Shown here: one piece after another, positions 36,439 through 45,963 of the stretch
How the letters are laid out: every line of letters begins with the position of its first letter
Position numbering within the stretch: the stretch's first letter is position 1
Source: Pedobacter sp. PF22-3
GTDB lineage: Bacteria > Bacteroidota > Bacteroidia > Sphingobacteriales > Sphingobacteriaceae
DNA length: 64,000 bases
Assembly (NCBI RefSeq): GCF_026239555.1
Contig: NZ_JAPIVP010000001.1
Location: 434,001-498,000 of the forward strand
Direction: 5' to 3'
The notes under the pieces: generated by a model
The model's input: the letters and a program-made list of their open reading frames with translations, nothing else
Databases searched by the model: none
What the model was told of the DNA's origin: nothing
Translations under genes and position numbers: made by a program

Positions 36439-36732
36439 ATGATAGAAACACAAGAAACCTTTAATTTCACTACAATGCCTTTTATTAGCGGTATTTTAGC
36501 GCTGATTTTCGGGGCCTTTATTTTCATGTTCGCAATATGGCGAAGAAACAAACGGAGAAAACTAACTGGAATCAATGAGTTCACCTGTACGGACAGGGTG
36601 GTAAACACCAAAAGCACCGAAAAACTATTGCAATTTTTGGCACTGGTGCTGCTGATATCAGGTTTCATGCTCGTTACCTCCGAAGCGCTGAGAATTGAAG
36701 ATAAGGCAACGAACGAAGTGACTACCAGCTAA
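36439..36732 (+). CDS. Small two-span membrane protein of unknown function
   Basis: 97 residues with two hydrophobic segments (about 13-33, MPFISGILALIFGAFIFMFAIW, and 63-82, LLQFLALVLLISGFMLVTS) joined by a basic loop (RRNKRRKLTG) that should stay in the cytoplasm. No catalytic motif. The amino-acid pattern and ATG placement make it look genuine. I do not recognise a function; similar short membrane proteins occur in related genomes under unhelpful names. Stand-alone on the plus strand. Confidence 0.6.
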   Translation: MIETQETFNFTTMPFISGILALIFGAFIFMFAIWRRNKRRKLTGINEFTCTDRVVNTKSTEKLLQFLALVLLISGFMLVTSEALRIEDKATNEVTTS

Positions 36733-36923
36733 ATAAGGGATAGCATTATATTTAGACTTTAGATAGGTCATTAATGCCCGATCGGAGAAAAGATTAGCTT
36801 AAATGTACGGATAGCGTCATGATTTCTCCATCTGCCTAGCTTTCTCTCCTAAAAAAGCTATATTACTATTGTTATCCAAATTAACCGCTCTGTTAATAGA
36901 ATTTTCACTAAAACTTTTACAAT

Positions 36924-37493
36924 TTGGCATTAAAAAAAGCAGGATTTTACAGGGGGCCACGCTTACCCTTCAGAAAAAAAGAAGCAGAACATAAAATAAA
37001 TGAGTTTATAACCGCACCAGAGGTGCGTTTGACGGGAGAAAATGTTGAGACCAATATTTACCCGCTCGCAGAAGCACTCAGGATGGCTAAAGAATTGGAT
37101 TTAGATCTGGTTGAAATCTCACCAAATGCCTTCCCACCCGTTTGCCGGATTATCGACTACAGCAAATTTCTTTACGAACAGAAAAAGAAACAAAAGGAGA
37201 TTAAGAGTAAGGCCAAGCAGACTATTATTAAAGATATCCGTTTCGGTCCAAATACTGACGATCACGATTTTCAATTTAAACTTAAACACGCGGTTTCGTT
37301 TTTGGAAAGTGGTGAAAAGGTACGCGCCTTTGTTCATTTTAAAGGTCGTTCTATAGTATACAAAGACCAGGGCGAAATCCTACTGTTGAGATTTGCACAA
37401 GGTTTGGAAGAGGTAGGAAAAGTAGAATTATTGCCAAAACTGGAAGGCAAGCGAATGTTTCTCACACTGGCACCAAAAGTCGGGAGAAAATAA
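36924..37493 (+). CDS. infC: Translation initiation factor IF-3 paralogue with TTG start
   Basis: 189 residues covering full IF-3: N-domain ([70 protein letters not shown]) and C-domain ([55 protein letters not shown]). IF-3 binds the 30S subunit and checks the start codon and initiator tRNA. The start must be the TTG at 36924: an in-frame TAA lies 15 nt upstream and the first in-frame ATG is 53 codons in, inside a conserved block. A rare start codon is a known feature of infC autoregulation. The usual neighbours rpmI and rplT are absent, so this is probably a second, accessory copy. Confidence 0.9.
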   Translation: MALKKAGFYRGPRLPFRKKEAEHKINEFITAPEVRLTGENVETNIYPLAEALRMAKELDLDLVEISPNAFPPVCRIIDYSKFLYEQKKKQKEIKSKAKQTIIKDIRFGPNTDDHDFQFKLKHAVSFLESGEKVRAFVHFKGRSIVYKDQGEILLLRFAQGLEEVGKVELLPKLEGKRMFLTLAPKVGRK

Positions 37494-37736
37494 AGAATGG
37501 CAATCTACATCTAAAAAATTTAAGAAGTAGCCCACCTCTTTTCAGCACATGTTTTAAGTCAGATGGCCGTTTTATCGGTATGCATTGGCTGGAAGCTCCG
37601 TATTACAGATTCCAAACAGCCAGGATAATAGCTTGAGGTTACGTTTGTGACATCCATCAATTGCCGGCTAGAAAAAGGAACGAAAGTATAACCCCTATAC
37701 TTCTTGTTGACGATGAGCAATGGTTGATTTTATATT

Positions 37737-37771
37737 AAAATTGGTAGCAATACATTCCGCTACCAATTTTT
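37737..37771. terminator. Bidirectional hairpin terminator
   Basis: AAAATTGGTAGC (37737-37748) and GCTACCAATTTT (37759-37770) form a perfect 12-bp stem with a 10-nt loop and T-runs on both strands. It lies 244 nt after the IF-3 gene and beside a decayed minus-strand gene that may have been its original partner. Confidence 0.7.
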
Positions 37772-37812
37772 ATCCGATCTTTTAAGTTTACGTTTCTAAA
37801 ATTCACTACAGT

Positions 37813-38122
37813 TTAGATTTTTAATGTTCCTGTAAGAAAAGTGGCTAAGGTTTTTGAATTCAATTTCCATTGTTTCTCTTCTAATACTTCCCCCTGGCCG
37901 TCTGGCAATTTATGCTCAAGAAACTTCATGCTGTTTTATCGACAACATTAACATTGAAATCATATACCGTTCCAATGATTAGTTTTGAGTTACCGGTGGC
38001 ATCAATTAATACCTGGTAATTGAATGTCTTCTCCCCGCGGTTATCATTGAGGTATGGATATCTTTATCCCTGACATCCCAAACCGGAGCAGGTTCAGTTC
38101 CCGATATATCTTCCTGGTTTAT
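37813..38122 (-). pseudogene. Decayed gene of unknown family (three protein-like pieces in different frames)
   Basis: On the minus strand the text QEDISGTEPAPVWDVRDKD (from 38122) breaks off. It continues in another frame as YLNDNRGEKTFNYQVLIDAT...TVYDFNVNVVDKTA (stop at 37926). A third frame then runs from an ATG at 37929 (MKFLEHKLPDGQGEVLEEKQ...) to a stop at 37813. Each piece has natural protein composition while the other frames are stop-rich. No start with a proper leader exists. I cannot name the family; frameshift decay of one beta-rich protein is the simplest reading. Confidence 0.35.
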
Positions 38123-38268
38123 TTAAAAAAGTTGACGTTTATCAAAATGCTTTCACAGCTGTTTTGATAATAATTTGCCTAATGGCATGGATTTATCACA
38201 TGATAGCAGCGTAATAATCAAAATTTCTTTAATTTGTATCCACAATATTAACGAAATGACGCTACTAT

Positions 38269-41200
38269 ATGGATAAATACCCTGTTCCTGCCAACGAAGA
38301 AAGACGAATTAATAAGCTCAATTTTTTTAACCTTTTAAAGTTGAAGAAAGATCCACAATTTGATATTTTTACAGAAACAGCTGCGCTTATTGCCGATTGT
38401 CCGGCTGCACTTATCGCGATGATGGAAAGTGAATCACAGGTGATCCAAAGTTGCATTGGTCTTGATTTTGATTCCGTAGACAGAAAAAGCACGTTATGTC
38501 AATATGCAATTGCAAGTGGTAATGTTGTAACAATCAATGATACATTAGCAGACGAAAGATCATCCGAGAATCCACTGATATTGGAAGGAGGAATTCGCTT
38601 TTATACAGGAATCCCTCTGATAGATGATGAAGGATTTGCATTAGGCACCCTATGCGTTATTGACTATCAGCCTAAAACATTGACAGAAAAAAAAGTGACT
38701 GCTCTGCAAAAAATTGGAAGTGCTGTCACCAAGCTACTCACAGGAAAAAGAAAAGAGATTGATGCTGAATACTTTCAGCAGATCTTCAATATCTCCAATA
38801 ATCTCATTTGTGTTCTGGATAACAACTTTATACTCAAAGATGTTAATCCTACCTTCGAAAGGGTTTTCCAATTTAATAAAACTAAAACTCCTGAACAGAA
38901 TTTTTTAAAAGTTTTAGGTGAACATAATAGTGAATTGCAATTAATCATAAAAAAGCTGCCCGATGTTCAGGAGGAAGTTACATTTTCTACTTCCACAAAA
39001 ATCAGTGATGGTTCAGCTATTATAGCAGAATGGTCCTTAAAACATAACCAAAACAATTCTGAGATTTTCTGCTTCGGCATTAATATTACCCAACAGATCG
39101 AAGAAAAACAACAACTTGAAAGTTCAGAACGGCGCTTTAGAAGCTTTTTTGAAAATGCGATTGGCTTAATGAGCATGCATGATATGCAAGGAAATATAAT
39201 TTCAGTTAATGAAAAAGGAAGAAAAACACTTCAATATTCAGCAGAGGAAGTCAAAAAATTAAATTTAAAAGACCTCGTTCCCGAAAAGAACTGGCCTTTA
39301 CTTGCACAGTATCTTGAAAGGATCAATGACAATAAAGAAGATCTCGGAACGATGATCCTAAAATCTAAGGAAGGAGAAAAAATGATATGGATGTATCATA
39401 ATTTGGTAGAAACTGACACCCACGGAATGCCTTATGTTTTAAGTACAGCTTTAAATGTTACAGAAAGAATGTCTCTTGAAAAAGATTTGCTGTACACTAA
39501 GAAAATATTAGAACAGACAAATGCAGTAGCACAGGTAGGAGGTTGGGAAGTTAATCTAAAAACCAATACTGTTTTTTGGTCGCAATCTACTAGAGAAATA
39601 CATAAAATAGACGACCCATTCCAGCCTGATTTTGGGAATGCATTGGGATTTTACAGTACAGAAAGCAGAAAAAAAGTAAAATCATTATTTGAGCGGGCTG
39701 TGCAGGAAGGAATACCTTTTGATGAAGAATTGCAGCTTATACCTAATGATGGAGTGATGATATGGGTAAGATTGAAGGGAATACCTGAATTCGAAAATGG
39801 GGTTTGTACAAAAGTGTTTGGGATTATTCAGGATATTGACACCTTTAAAAAAATTTATATCGAACTGGCTACACAAGAAGCTATGCTACAGTCATTTGTA
39901 GCATATGTTCCTATTGCGGTAGCAATGTTCGATAAAGATCTCAACTATCTTTCGGTAAGTAGCAGTTGGAAAAATGAGTTCCAGATGTATGATACAGATC
40001 TTATAGGGAAAAATATGTTTACTGTTTCACCCAATGTACCGGATGAAAGGAAGAAAATATATAGAGATGCACTCGAAGGAAAAGTGTACATAAATAGAGA
40101 TATGGCTTTGGAAGTTCCTCATAAAGAAGAAATACAGCATTATAATATTGTGGTTAGCCCCTGGTATTTATCGGATGAGGTGATGGGGGGAGTTATTATT
40201 TCTGCACAAAACATTACGGATTCAGTAAAAACTAATGAAGAACTTAAAAATGCAAAAGAAATAGCAGATACGGCAAGCAAGGCAAAATCAGAGTTTCTAG
40301 CCAATATGAGCCATGAGATACGAACGCCGCTGAACGGCGTCATCGGGTTTTCTGATCTTTTGATTCAAACGCCGTTAAATGAAATACAAACGCAATATCT
40401 CAATTACATTAATGAGTGTGGTGAAAACCTGTTGAACATTATTAATGACATTCTTGATTTCTCTAAAATTGAATCTGGAAAAATGGACCTTCTGATAGAG
40501 AAGGCCAATGTTTATGACATGGTGAGTCAGGTCATCAATGCAGTTCTTTACCAGTCTCAGAAAAAAAATATCGAACTTCTTTTGAATATTGAACCGGGAT
40601 TGCCTGATATAATCTGCCTCGATGAAACACGATTGAAGCAGATTTTGATCAATCTACTCGGGAATGCCGTGAAATTTACAGCACAGGGCGAGATAGAACT
40701 TAAAGTGGAAAAGCTGAATATAGACGATAAAAATATAACATTGCGATTCTCGGTAAGAGATACAGGAATTGGTATTCCTGTAGAAAAACAGCAGGATATC
40801 TTTAATGCTTTCACCCAGGAAAACAGTTCTATCAGTAAACAATATGGAGGAACCGGTCTCGGGCTTACCATTTCAAATAACATTTTGAAATATATGGGAA
40901 GTAATCTTATTTTGGTAAGTGAACCTGGGAAAGGATCTGTTTTCTTTTTTGATATTGAGATTCCTTTTGAAATTTCTGATCAAAGCGAAAATGAAATACC
41001 GAAAATCAACAAGGTTCTGATTGTTGACGATAACGAAGCAAACAGGATTATTCTTCAGGATATGCTTGCTTACAAGAATATAGATTCTAAACTGGCTGCC
41101 AACGGAATGGAAGCTTTTCAGCTGCTTTTAGCCGGTGAGCGTTTTGATACTATTCTGGTAGATTACCACATGCCGGTTATATCAGGGTTGGAAACAATCG

Positions 41201-42174
41201 GGAAAATAAAGCTACTATTTAAGCAGCGGAATGAAGTCCCGCCTATTGTTATCCTTCATACATCTTCTGAAGAACATGATGCGATCAATTCTTTCAAGAA
41301 GGAAGAAAACTCATATTTTCTGCTCAAACCCATTAAATCTGATGAACTGTACAAAACCTTGCGGCAGGCAATAAAAAGTTCGGTAAAAGAAACGGTTGCT
41401 TATAACCCATTGCCCAAAGCAGCACCTTCCCCGCTCATGACTTCGCCTCATGTCTTGCTTGTTGACGATAATCCGGTGAATATGATGCTAAACAACAGGA
41501 TGATGGAATCACTGATTCCCAATGTAAGGTTAGTAGAAGCAACAGATGGTTTGCAGGCTTTGGAACAATGCAGGGGCCAGCTTTTTGATCTGCTGTTGAT
41601 GGATGTACAGATGCCTGTAATGGATGGTATAGAAGCCACAAAGCAAATCCGGCTGCTACCGGAATACGCCGCAATTCCGATTATCGGGGTTACGGCAGGA
41701 AACGTATTGGGTGAAAAAGAAAAATGCCTGAATGCCGGAATGAATGATTTCCTACCCAAGCCTCTCAGACAAAACGATCTTTTGGAAATGTTGAAAAAAC
41801 ATATAGCTACTGGCGTTCAGGGATTACCTGAAGACCAGGTGCATCAAGAAATGTATTTGGATATGAATGTTCTAAAAGAGCAAATGGGTGGTGATGATGA
41901 TTTTAGAAAAATATTTTTGAACCTAGTGGTAAAGGAGCTCTTCCAGGCGCAGGAACACTTGAAGTCAGGGATAAAAGAAAAGAATACCGCATATCTGAAA
42001 CAGATTCTTCACAAACTCAGAGGAACTGCAGGAACCGCCGGATTGATAAAACTTGTGGAACAAACAGCCAGTTGGGAGAGCCGTATTGAAGACAACATGG
42101 ATTATACTGCTATGGAGAATGAAATCATCCATGAAATAAACACAGGTCTACAATTAATTAAGAAGTTGATATAA
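38269..42174 (+). CDS. Soluble hybrid histidine kinase GAF-PAS(n)-HisKA-HATPase-REC-REC-HPt
   Basis: 1301 residues without a membrane segment. A GAF domain covers about 20-160 (QSCIGLDFDSVDRKSTLCQYAI; FYTGIPLIDDEGFALGTLCVID). Four PAS-like segments follow to about 660 (QIFNISNNLICVLDNNF; FRSFFENAIGLMSMHDMQGNI; AQVGGWEVNLKTNTVFWS; VPIAVAMFDKDLNYLSVS). Then HisKA with FLANMSHEIRTPLNGVIGFSDL, HATPase (LINLLGNAVKFT; DTGIGIPVEKQQ; GGTGLGLTISNN), two receivers with phospho-acceptor Asp in ILVDYHMP and LLMDVQMP, and an HPt with His in QILHKLRGTAGTAG. This is a full phosphorelay in one cytosolic chain. From residue 671 on it is nearly identical to the kinase encoded 251 nt downstream. No output domain; the final partner is unknown. 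Confidence 0.93.
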   Translation: MDKYPVPANEERRINKLNFFNLLKLKKDPQFDIFTETAALIADCPAALIAMMESESQVIQSCIGLDFDSVDRKSTLCQYAIASGNVVTINDTLADERSSENPLILEGGIRFYTGIPLIDDEGFALGTLCVIDYQPKTLTEKKVTALQKIGSAVTKLLTGKRKEIDAEYFQQIFNISNNLICVLDNNFILKDVNPTFERVFQFNKTKTPEQNFLKVLGEHNSELQLIIKKLPDVQEEVTFSTSTKISDGSAIIAEWSLKHNQNNSEIFCFGINITQQIEEKQQLESSERRFRSFFENAIGLMSMHDMQGNIISVNEKGRKTLQYSAEEVKKLNLKDLVPEKNWPLLAQYLERINDNKEDLGTMILKSKEGEKMIWMYHNLVETDTHGMPYVLSTALNVTERMSLEKDLLYTKKILEQTNAVAQVGGWEVNLKTNTVFWSQSTREIHKIDDPFQPDFGNALGFYSTESRKKVKSLFERAVQEGIPFDEELQLIPNDGVMIWVRLKGIPEFENGVCTKVFGIIQDIDTFKKIYIELATQEAMLQSFVAYVPIAVAMFDKDLNYLSVSSSWKNEFQMYDTDLIGKNMFTVSPNVPDERKKIYRDALEGKVYINRDMALEVPHKEEIQHYNIVVSPWYLSDEVMGGVIISAQNITDSVKTNEELKNAKEIADTASKAKSEFLANMSHEIRTPLNGVIGFSDLLIQTPLNEIQTQYLNYINECGENLLNIINDILDFSKIESGKMDLLIEKANVYDMVSQVINAVLYQSQKKNIELLLNIEPGLPDIICLDETRLKQILINLLGNAVKFTAQGEIELKVEKLNIDDKNITLRFSVRDTGIGIPVEKQQDIFNAFTQENSSISKQYGGTGLGLTISNNILKYMGSNLILVSEPGKGSVFFFDIEIPFEISDQSENEIPKINKVLIVDDNEANRIILQDMLAYKNIDSKLAANGMEAFQLLLAGERFDTILVDYHMPVISGLETIGKIKLLFKQRNEVPPIVILHTSSEEHDAINSFKKEENSYFLLKPIKSDELYKTLRQAIKSSVKETVAYNPLPKAAPSPLMTSPHVLLVDDNPVNMMLNNRMMESLIPNVRLVEATDGLQALEQCRGQLFDLLLMDVQMPVMDGIEATKQIRLLPEYAAIPIIGVTAGNVLGEKEKCLNAGMNDFLPKPLRQNDLLEMLKKHIATGVQGLPEDQVHQEMYLDMNVLKEQMGGDDDFRKIFLNLVVKELFQAQEHLKSGIKEKNTAYLKQILHKLRGTAGTAGLIKLVEQTASWESRIEDNMDYTAMENEIIHEINTGLQLIKKLI
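40279..42065 (+). repeat. Near-identical 1.8 kb direct repeat, copy 1 (kinase module)
   Basis: Matches 43860-45646 at a constant offset of 3581 with no difference that I could find by reading both copies. Left edge: C at 40278 against T at 43859, and similarity drops quickly further upstream. Right of 42065 three substitutions occur in the next 80 nt (at 42066, 42102, 42141), then identity resumes to about 42183, just past the stop codon. Confidence 0.9.
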
Positions 42175-42428
42175 TGATAGGACGATAGTGATTTAATTGC
42201 TGAAGATGACGAACTTAACTTAAAAACGACAGAATAAGCATTCAACAACAATAGAATTTTATGAAAAGGATTTCCATAATCTATGTATTCTATTTTTATT
42301 CTTGTCAAAGATTAAATTATGACTTTGTTTGCATATTGGTTTCTAGATTTTAAAAAAAAGATATTTCCATAGTTTTACTATGCCGGGGAATTTCTCTGGC
42401 CATAACATTACCGTTAAACTAATTTTTG

Positions 42429-45400
42429 ATGCCGAAAAAAATTATAAGAAATCTTCAGGTTGGAGTCGCACTGTGTTTATTACTTCTGATTGCGAGTTCT
42501 ATAGCTTCCTATGTGAGCGTATATAAGCAGCAGAAGAACAGGGAAAGCCTTTTAAAAAGTAAGGAATCTATAAGTTTGGTAAAAGATATTTTAAATTTTC
42601 TCTTAGATGTAGAAACAGCTAATAGAGGATACCAGCTTACGGGTCAGGAAAATTTTCTTGAACCTTTCAATAAAAGCTTGAGGAAATATCCTGTACTTAT
42701 TTCTAATAAAAATAGGCTGGATATTAATGATAAACATCAAATCAAGTTCATCAATGAACTCTTGCGTACTTCAGAAATGATTATAGAAGGGGATGTATTG
42801 CTAATTGAGAATCGTAGAAAGGGAATATCAATGACCTCAAAGGAACTTGTACAAAACAAGGCCGCTATGGACAGGTGCCGTATACTGGTTGAGGAATTTA
42901 TAAAATATGAAGAAGTTCAGTTGGCTATCAAAAATAAAGACCTGAATAGATCTTCCAAATCGGCGGTTTTATTCATCATTTTCTCTGCAATTGCAGCCAT
43001 TGTTGTTACATTTTTTTTCTACGAAAAAATAAAATCTGACCTTATCCGCAGGGATAAATTAGAAAAAGATTTGTTTTACACTAAAACAATTCTTGAAGAA
43101 ACAAGCGCTGTAGCGCAAGTTGGAGGCTGGGAAGTCAATCTGAAAACTGGCAATGTTTTCTGGTCTCAGAGCACGAGAGAAATTCATAAAATAAAAGGTA
43201 ATTTCCAGCCTGATTTAGAAAATGCCATCAGATTCTTTAAAGAAGATAGCAGGGAAAGGATGAAAAATCTTTTCGATAGAGCCTTAAAAAAAGGAACTCC
43301 CTTTGACGAAGAGTTTCAACTAGTCCGTTATGACGGCGTTACGATCTGGGTCAGAGTAAAAGGAATTCCCGAATTTGGAGATGAAGTTTGTAACAGGGTT
43401 TTCGGAATCATTCAAGATATTGATGCCTTCAAAAAAATGTTTCTAGAAGTTACCAGGAAGGAAGCCATGATGCAATCTTTTGTAACCGATGTTCCTATTG
43501 CTCTTGCCATGTTTGATAAAGACCTTAACTATGTTTCTGTAAGCAACAAATGGAGAGAAGAATTCAATATGAATGATGTAGGGGTTATCGGAAATAATCT
43601 GTTTACTGTATCTCCTGGCATTCCTAAAGAAAGAAAAATATATGAAAACGCCCTGCTGGGTAAAACCTACATAAACGGGGACTTTAAGTTAAAGGTAGCT
43701 GGTCAGCAGGAAATTCAGCATTACGACCTTAAAGTCGGGCCATGGTATCTAACAGAAGATGAAGTAGGAGGTTTAATTATTTCCATACAGAATATTACAA
43801 ATGCCGTTAGGATAAATGAGGAATTGAAAAATGCAAAAGAAATAGCGGATACGGCAAGTAAGGCAAAATCAGAGTTTCTAGCCAATATGAGCCATGAGAT
43901 ACGAACGCCGCTGAACGGCGTCATCGGGTTTTCTGATCTTTTGATTCAAACGCCGTTAAATGAAATACAAACGCAATATCTCAATTACATTAATGAGTGT
44001 GGTGAAAACCTGTTGAACATTATTAATGACATTCTTGATTTCTCTAAAATTGAATCTGGAAAAATGGACCTTCTGATAGAGAAGGCCAATGTTTATGACA
44101 TGGTGAGTCAGGTCATCAATGCAGTTCTTTACCAGTCTCAGAAAAAAAATATCGAACTTCTTTTGAATATTGAACCGGGATTGCCTGATATAATCTGCCT
44201 CGATGAAACACGATTGAAGCAGATTTTGATCAATCTACTCGGGAATGCCGTGAAATTTACAGCACAGGGCGAGATAGAACTTAAAGTGGAAAAGCTGAAT
44301 ATAGACGATAAAAATATAACATTGCGATTCTCGGTAAGAGATACAGGAATTGGTATTCCTGTAGAAAAACAGCAGGATATCTTTAATGCTTTCACCCAGG
44401 AAAACAGTTCTATCAGTAAACAATATGGAGGAACCGGTCTCGGGCTTACCATTTCAAATAACATTTTGAAATATATGGGAAGTAATCTTATTTTGGTAAG
44501 TGAACCTGGGAAAGGATCTGTTTTCTTTTTTGATATTGAGATTCCTTTTGAAATTTCTGATCAAAGCGAAAATGAAATACCGAAAATCAACAAGGTTCTG
44601 ATTGTTGACGATAACGAAGCAAACAGGATTATTCTTCAGGATATGCTTGCTTACAAGAATATAGATTCTAAACTGGCTGCCAACGGAATGGAAGCTTTTC
44701 AGCTGCTTTTAGCCGGTGAGCGTTTTGATACTATTCTGGTAGATTACCACATGCCGGTTATATCAGGGTTGGAAACAATCGGGAAAATAAAGCTACTATT
44801 TAAGCAGCGGAATGAAGTCCCGCCTATTGTTATCCTTCATACATCTTCTGAAGAACATGATGCGATCAATTCTTTCAAGAAGGAAGAAAACTCATATTTT
44901 CTGCTCAAACCCATTAAATCTGATGAACTGTACAAAACCTTGCGGCAGGCAATAAAAAGTTCGGTAAAAGAAACGGTTGCTTATAACCCATTGCCCAAAG
45001 CAGCACCTTCCCCGCTCATGACTTCGCCTCATGTCTTGCTTGTTGACGATAATCCGGTGAATATGATGCTAAACAACAGGATGATGGAATCACTGATTCC
45101 CAATGTAAGGTTAGTAGAAGCAACAGATGGTTTGCAGGCTTTGGAACAATGCAGGGGCCAGCTTTTTGATCTGCTGTTGATGGATGTACAGATGCCTGTA
45201 ATGGATGGTATAGAAGCCACAAAGCAAATCCGGCTGCTACCGGAATACGCCGCAATTCCGATTATCGGGGTTACGGCAGGAAACGTATTGGGTGAAAAAG
45301 AAAAATGCCTGAATGCCGGAATGAATGATTTCCTACCCAAGCCTCTCAGACAAAACGATCTTTTGGAAATGTTGAAAAAACATATAGCTACTGGCGTTCA

Positions 45401-45755
45401 GGGATTACCTGAAGACCAGGTGCATCAAGAAATGTATTTGGATATGAATGTTCTAAAAGAGCAAATGGGTGGTGATGATGATTTTAGAAAAATATTTTTG
45501 AACCTAGTGGTAAAGGAGCTCTTCCAGGCGCAGGAACACTTGAAGTCAGGGATAAAAGAAAAGAATACCGCATATCTGAAACAGATTCTTCACAAACTCA
45601 GAGGAACTGCAGGAACCGCCGGATTGATAAAACTTGTGGAACAAACGGCCAGTTGGGAGAGCCGTATTGAAGACAACATGGACTATACTGCTATGGAGAA
45701 TGAAATCATCCATGAAATAAAGACAGGTCTACAATTAATTAAGAAGTTGATATAA
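42429..45755 (+). CDS. Membrane hybrid histidine kinase CHASE3-PAS-PAS-HisKA-HATPase-REC-REC-HPt
   Basis: 1108 residues from the ATG at 42429 (an in-frame TTG lies just before). Membrane segments at about 10-32 (VGVALCLLLLIASSIASYVS) and 178-200 (AVLFIIFSAIAAIVVTFFFY) flank a CHASE3-like helical sensor (VKDILNFLLDVETANRGYQLTGQENFLEPF). Two PAS domains follow (AQVGGWEVNLKTGNVFWS; VPIALAMFDKDLNYVSVS), about 70 percent similar to their counterparts in the upstream kinase. From residue 478 the HisKA, HATPase, two receivers and HPt are essentially the same sequence as in that kinase. It would feed a membrane-sensed signal into the same phosphorelay chemistry as its soluble neighbour. Confidence 0.93.
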   Translation: MPKKIIRNLQVGVALCLLLLIASSIASYVSVYKQQKNRESLLKSKESISLVKDILNFLLDVETANRGYQLTGQENFLEPFNKSLRKYPVLISNKNRLDINDKHQIKFINELLRTSEMIIEGDVLLIENRRKGISMTSKELVQNKAAMDRCRILVEEFIKYEEVQLAIKNKDLNRSSKSAVLFIIFSAIAAIVVTFFFYEKIKSDLIRRDKLEKDLFYTKTILEETSAVAQVGGWEVNLKTGNVFWSQSTREIHKIKGNFQPDLENAIRFFKEDSRERMKNLFDRALKKGTPFDEEFQLVRYDGVTIWVRVKGIPEFGDEVCNRVFGIIQDIDAFKKMFLEVTRKEAMMQSFVTDVPIALAMFDKDLNYVSVSNKWREEFNMNDVGVIGNNLFTVSPGIPKERKIYENALLGKTYINGDFKLKVAGQQEIQHYDLKVGPWYLTEDEVGGLIISIQNITNAVRINEELKNAKEIADTASKAKSEFLANMSHEIRTPLNGVIGFSDLLIQTPLNEIQTQYLNYINECGENLLNIINDILDFSKIESGKMDLLIEKANVYDMVSQVINAVLYQSQKKNIELLLNIEPGLPDIICLDETRLKQILINLLGNAVKFTAQGEIELKVEKLNIDDKNITLRFSVRDTGIGIPVEKQQDIFNAFTQENSSISKQYGGTGLGLTISNNILKYMGSNLILVSEPGKGSVFFFDIEIPFEISDQSENEIPKINKVLIVDDNEANRIILQDMLAYKNIDSKLAANGMEAFQLLLAGERFDTILVDYHMPVISGLETIGKIKLLFKQRNEVPPIVILHTSSEEHDAINSFKKEENSYFLLKPIKSDELYKTLRQAIKSSVKETVAYNPLPKAAPSPLMTSPHVLLVDDNPVNMMLNNRMMESLIPNVRLVEATDGLQALEQCRGQLFDLLLMDVQMPVMDGIEATKQIRLLPEYAAIPIIGVTAGNVLGEKEKCLNAGMNDFLPKPLRQNDLLEMLKKHIATGVQGLPEDQVHQEMYLDMNVLKEQMGGDDDFRKIFLNLVVKELFQAQEHLKSGIKEKNTAYLKQILHKLRGTAGTAGLIKLVEQTASWESRIEDNMDYTAMENEIIHEIKTGLQLIKKLI
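43860..45646 (+). repeat. Near-identical 1.8 kb direct repeat, copy 2 (kinase module)
   Basis: Partner of 40279-42065. The repeat covers HisKA through most of HPt and keeps the reading frame in both genes. The flanking PAS regions are clearly related but diverged, so the sharp identity edge lies inside a longer homologous tract. Confidence 0.9.
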
Positions 45756-45963
45756 TGATAGGACAATGAAGATAACCAACTTATTTTAAAAAGATAGTGT
45801 ATAAATTATTGAAAGAAGTACCCCGAGTAATCATTGAATTTGAAATTACCAATGTACACTATTCCATTATTTTAATTTCCATCAATAACAGTTAGCTTAT
45901 TGATTTGTTAATTACCATTACTATAAAAATAGTTATTTTCACAGGAATAATTTTATTGCAATT

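Larger units (their letters stand above)
37494..38268. other. 775-nt spacer with a terminator and a decayed gene
   Basis: After the IF-3 gene no L35/L20 genes follow. The spacer holds a strong hairpin (37737-37771), coding-like fragments on the minus strand (37813-38122) and an 18-codon stretch resembling a receiver-domain start (about 37684-37737). A -7-like TTAATTTG occurs at about 38230 before the histidine kinase. Confidence 0.5.

Noticed and set aside
37684..37737. Short stretch reading ITPILLVDDEQWLILY, like a response-regulator N-terminus, after an EKGTKV piece in another frame
   Set aside because: Only about 18 codons before a stop, with no further receiver or kinase text; too short to call a two-component remnant.
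40279..45755. Composite transposon or insertion element explaining the 1.8 kb direct repeat
   Set aside because: The repeats lie inside two homologous genes in the same frame, with no transposase or inverted ends; paralogue conversion explains them.
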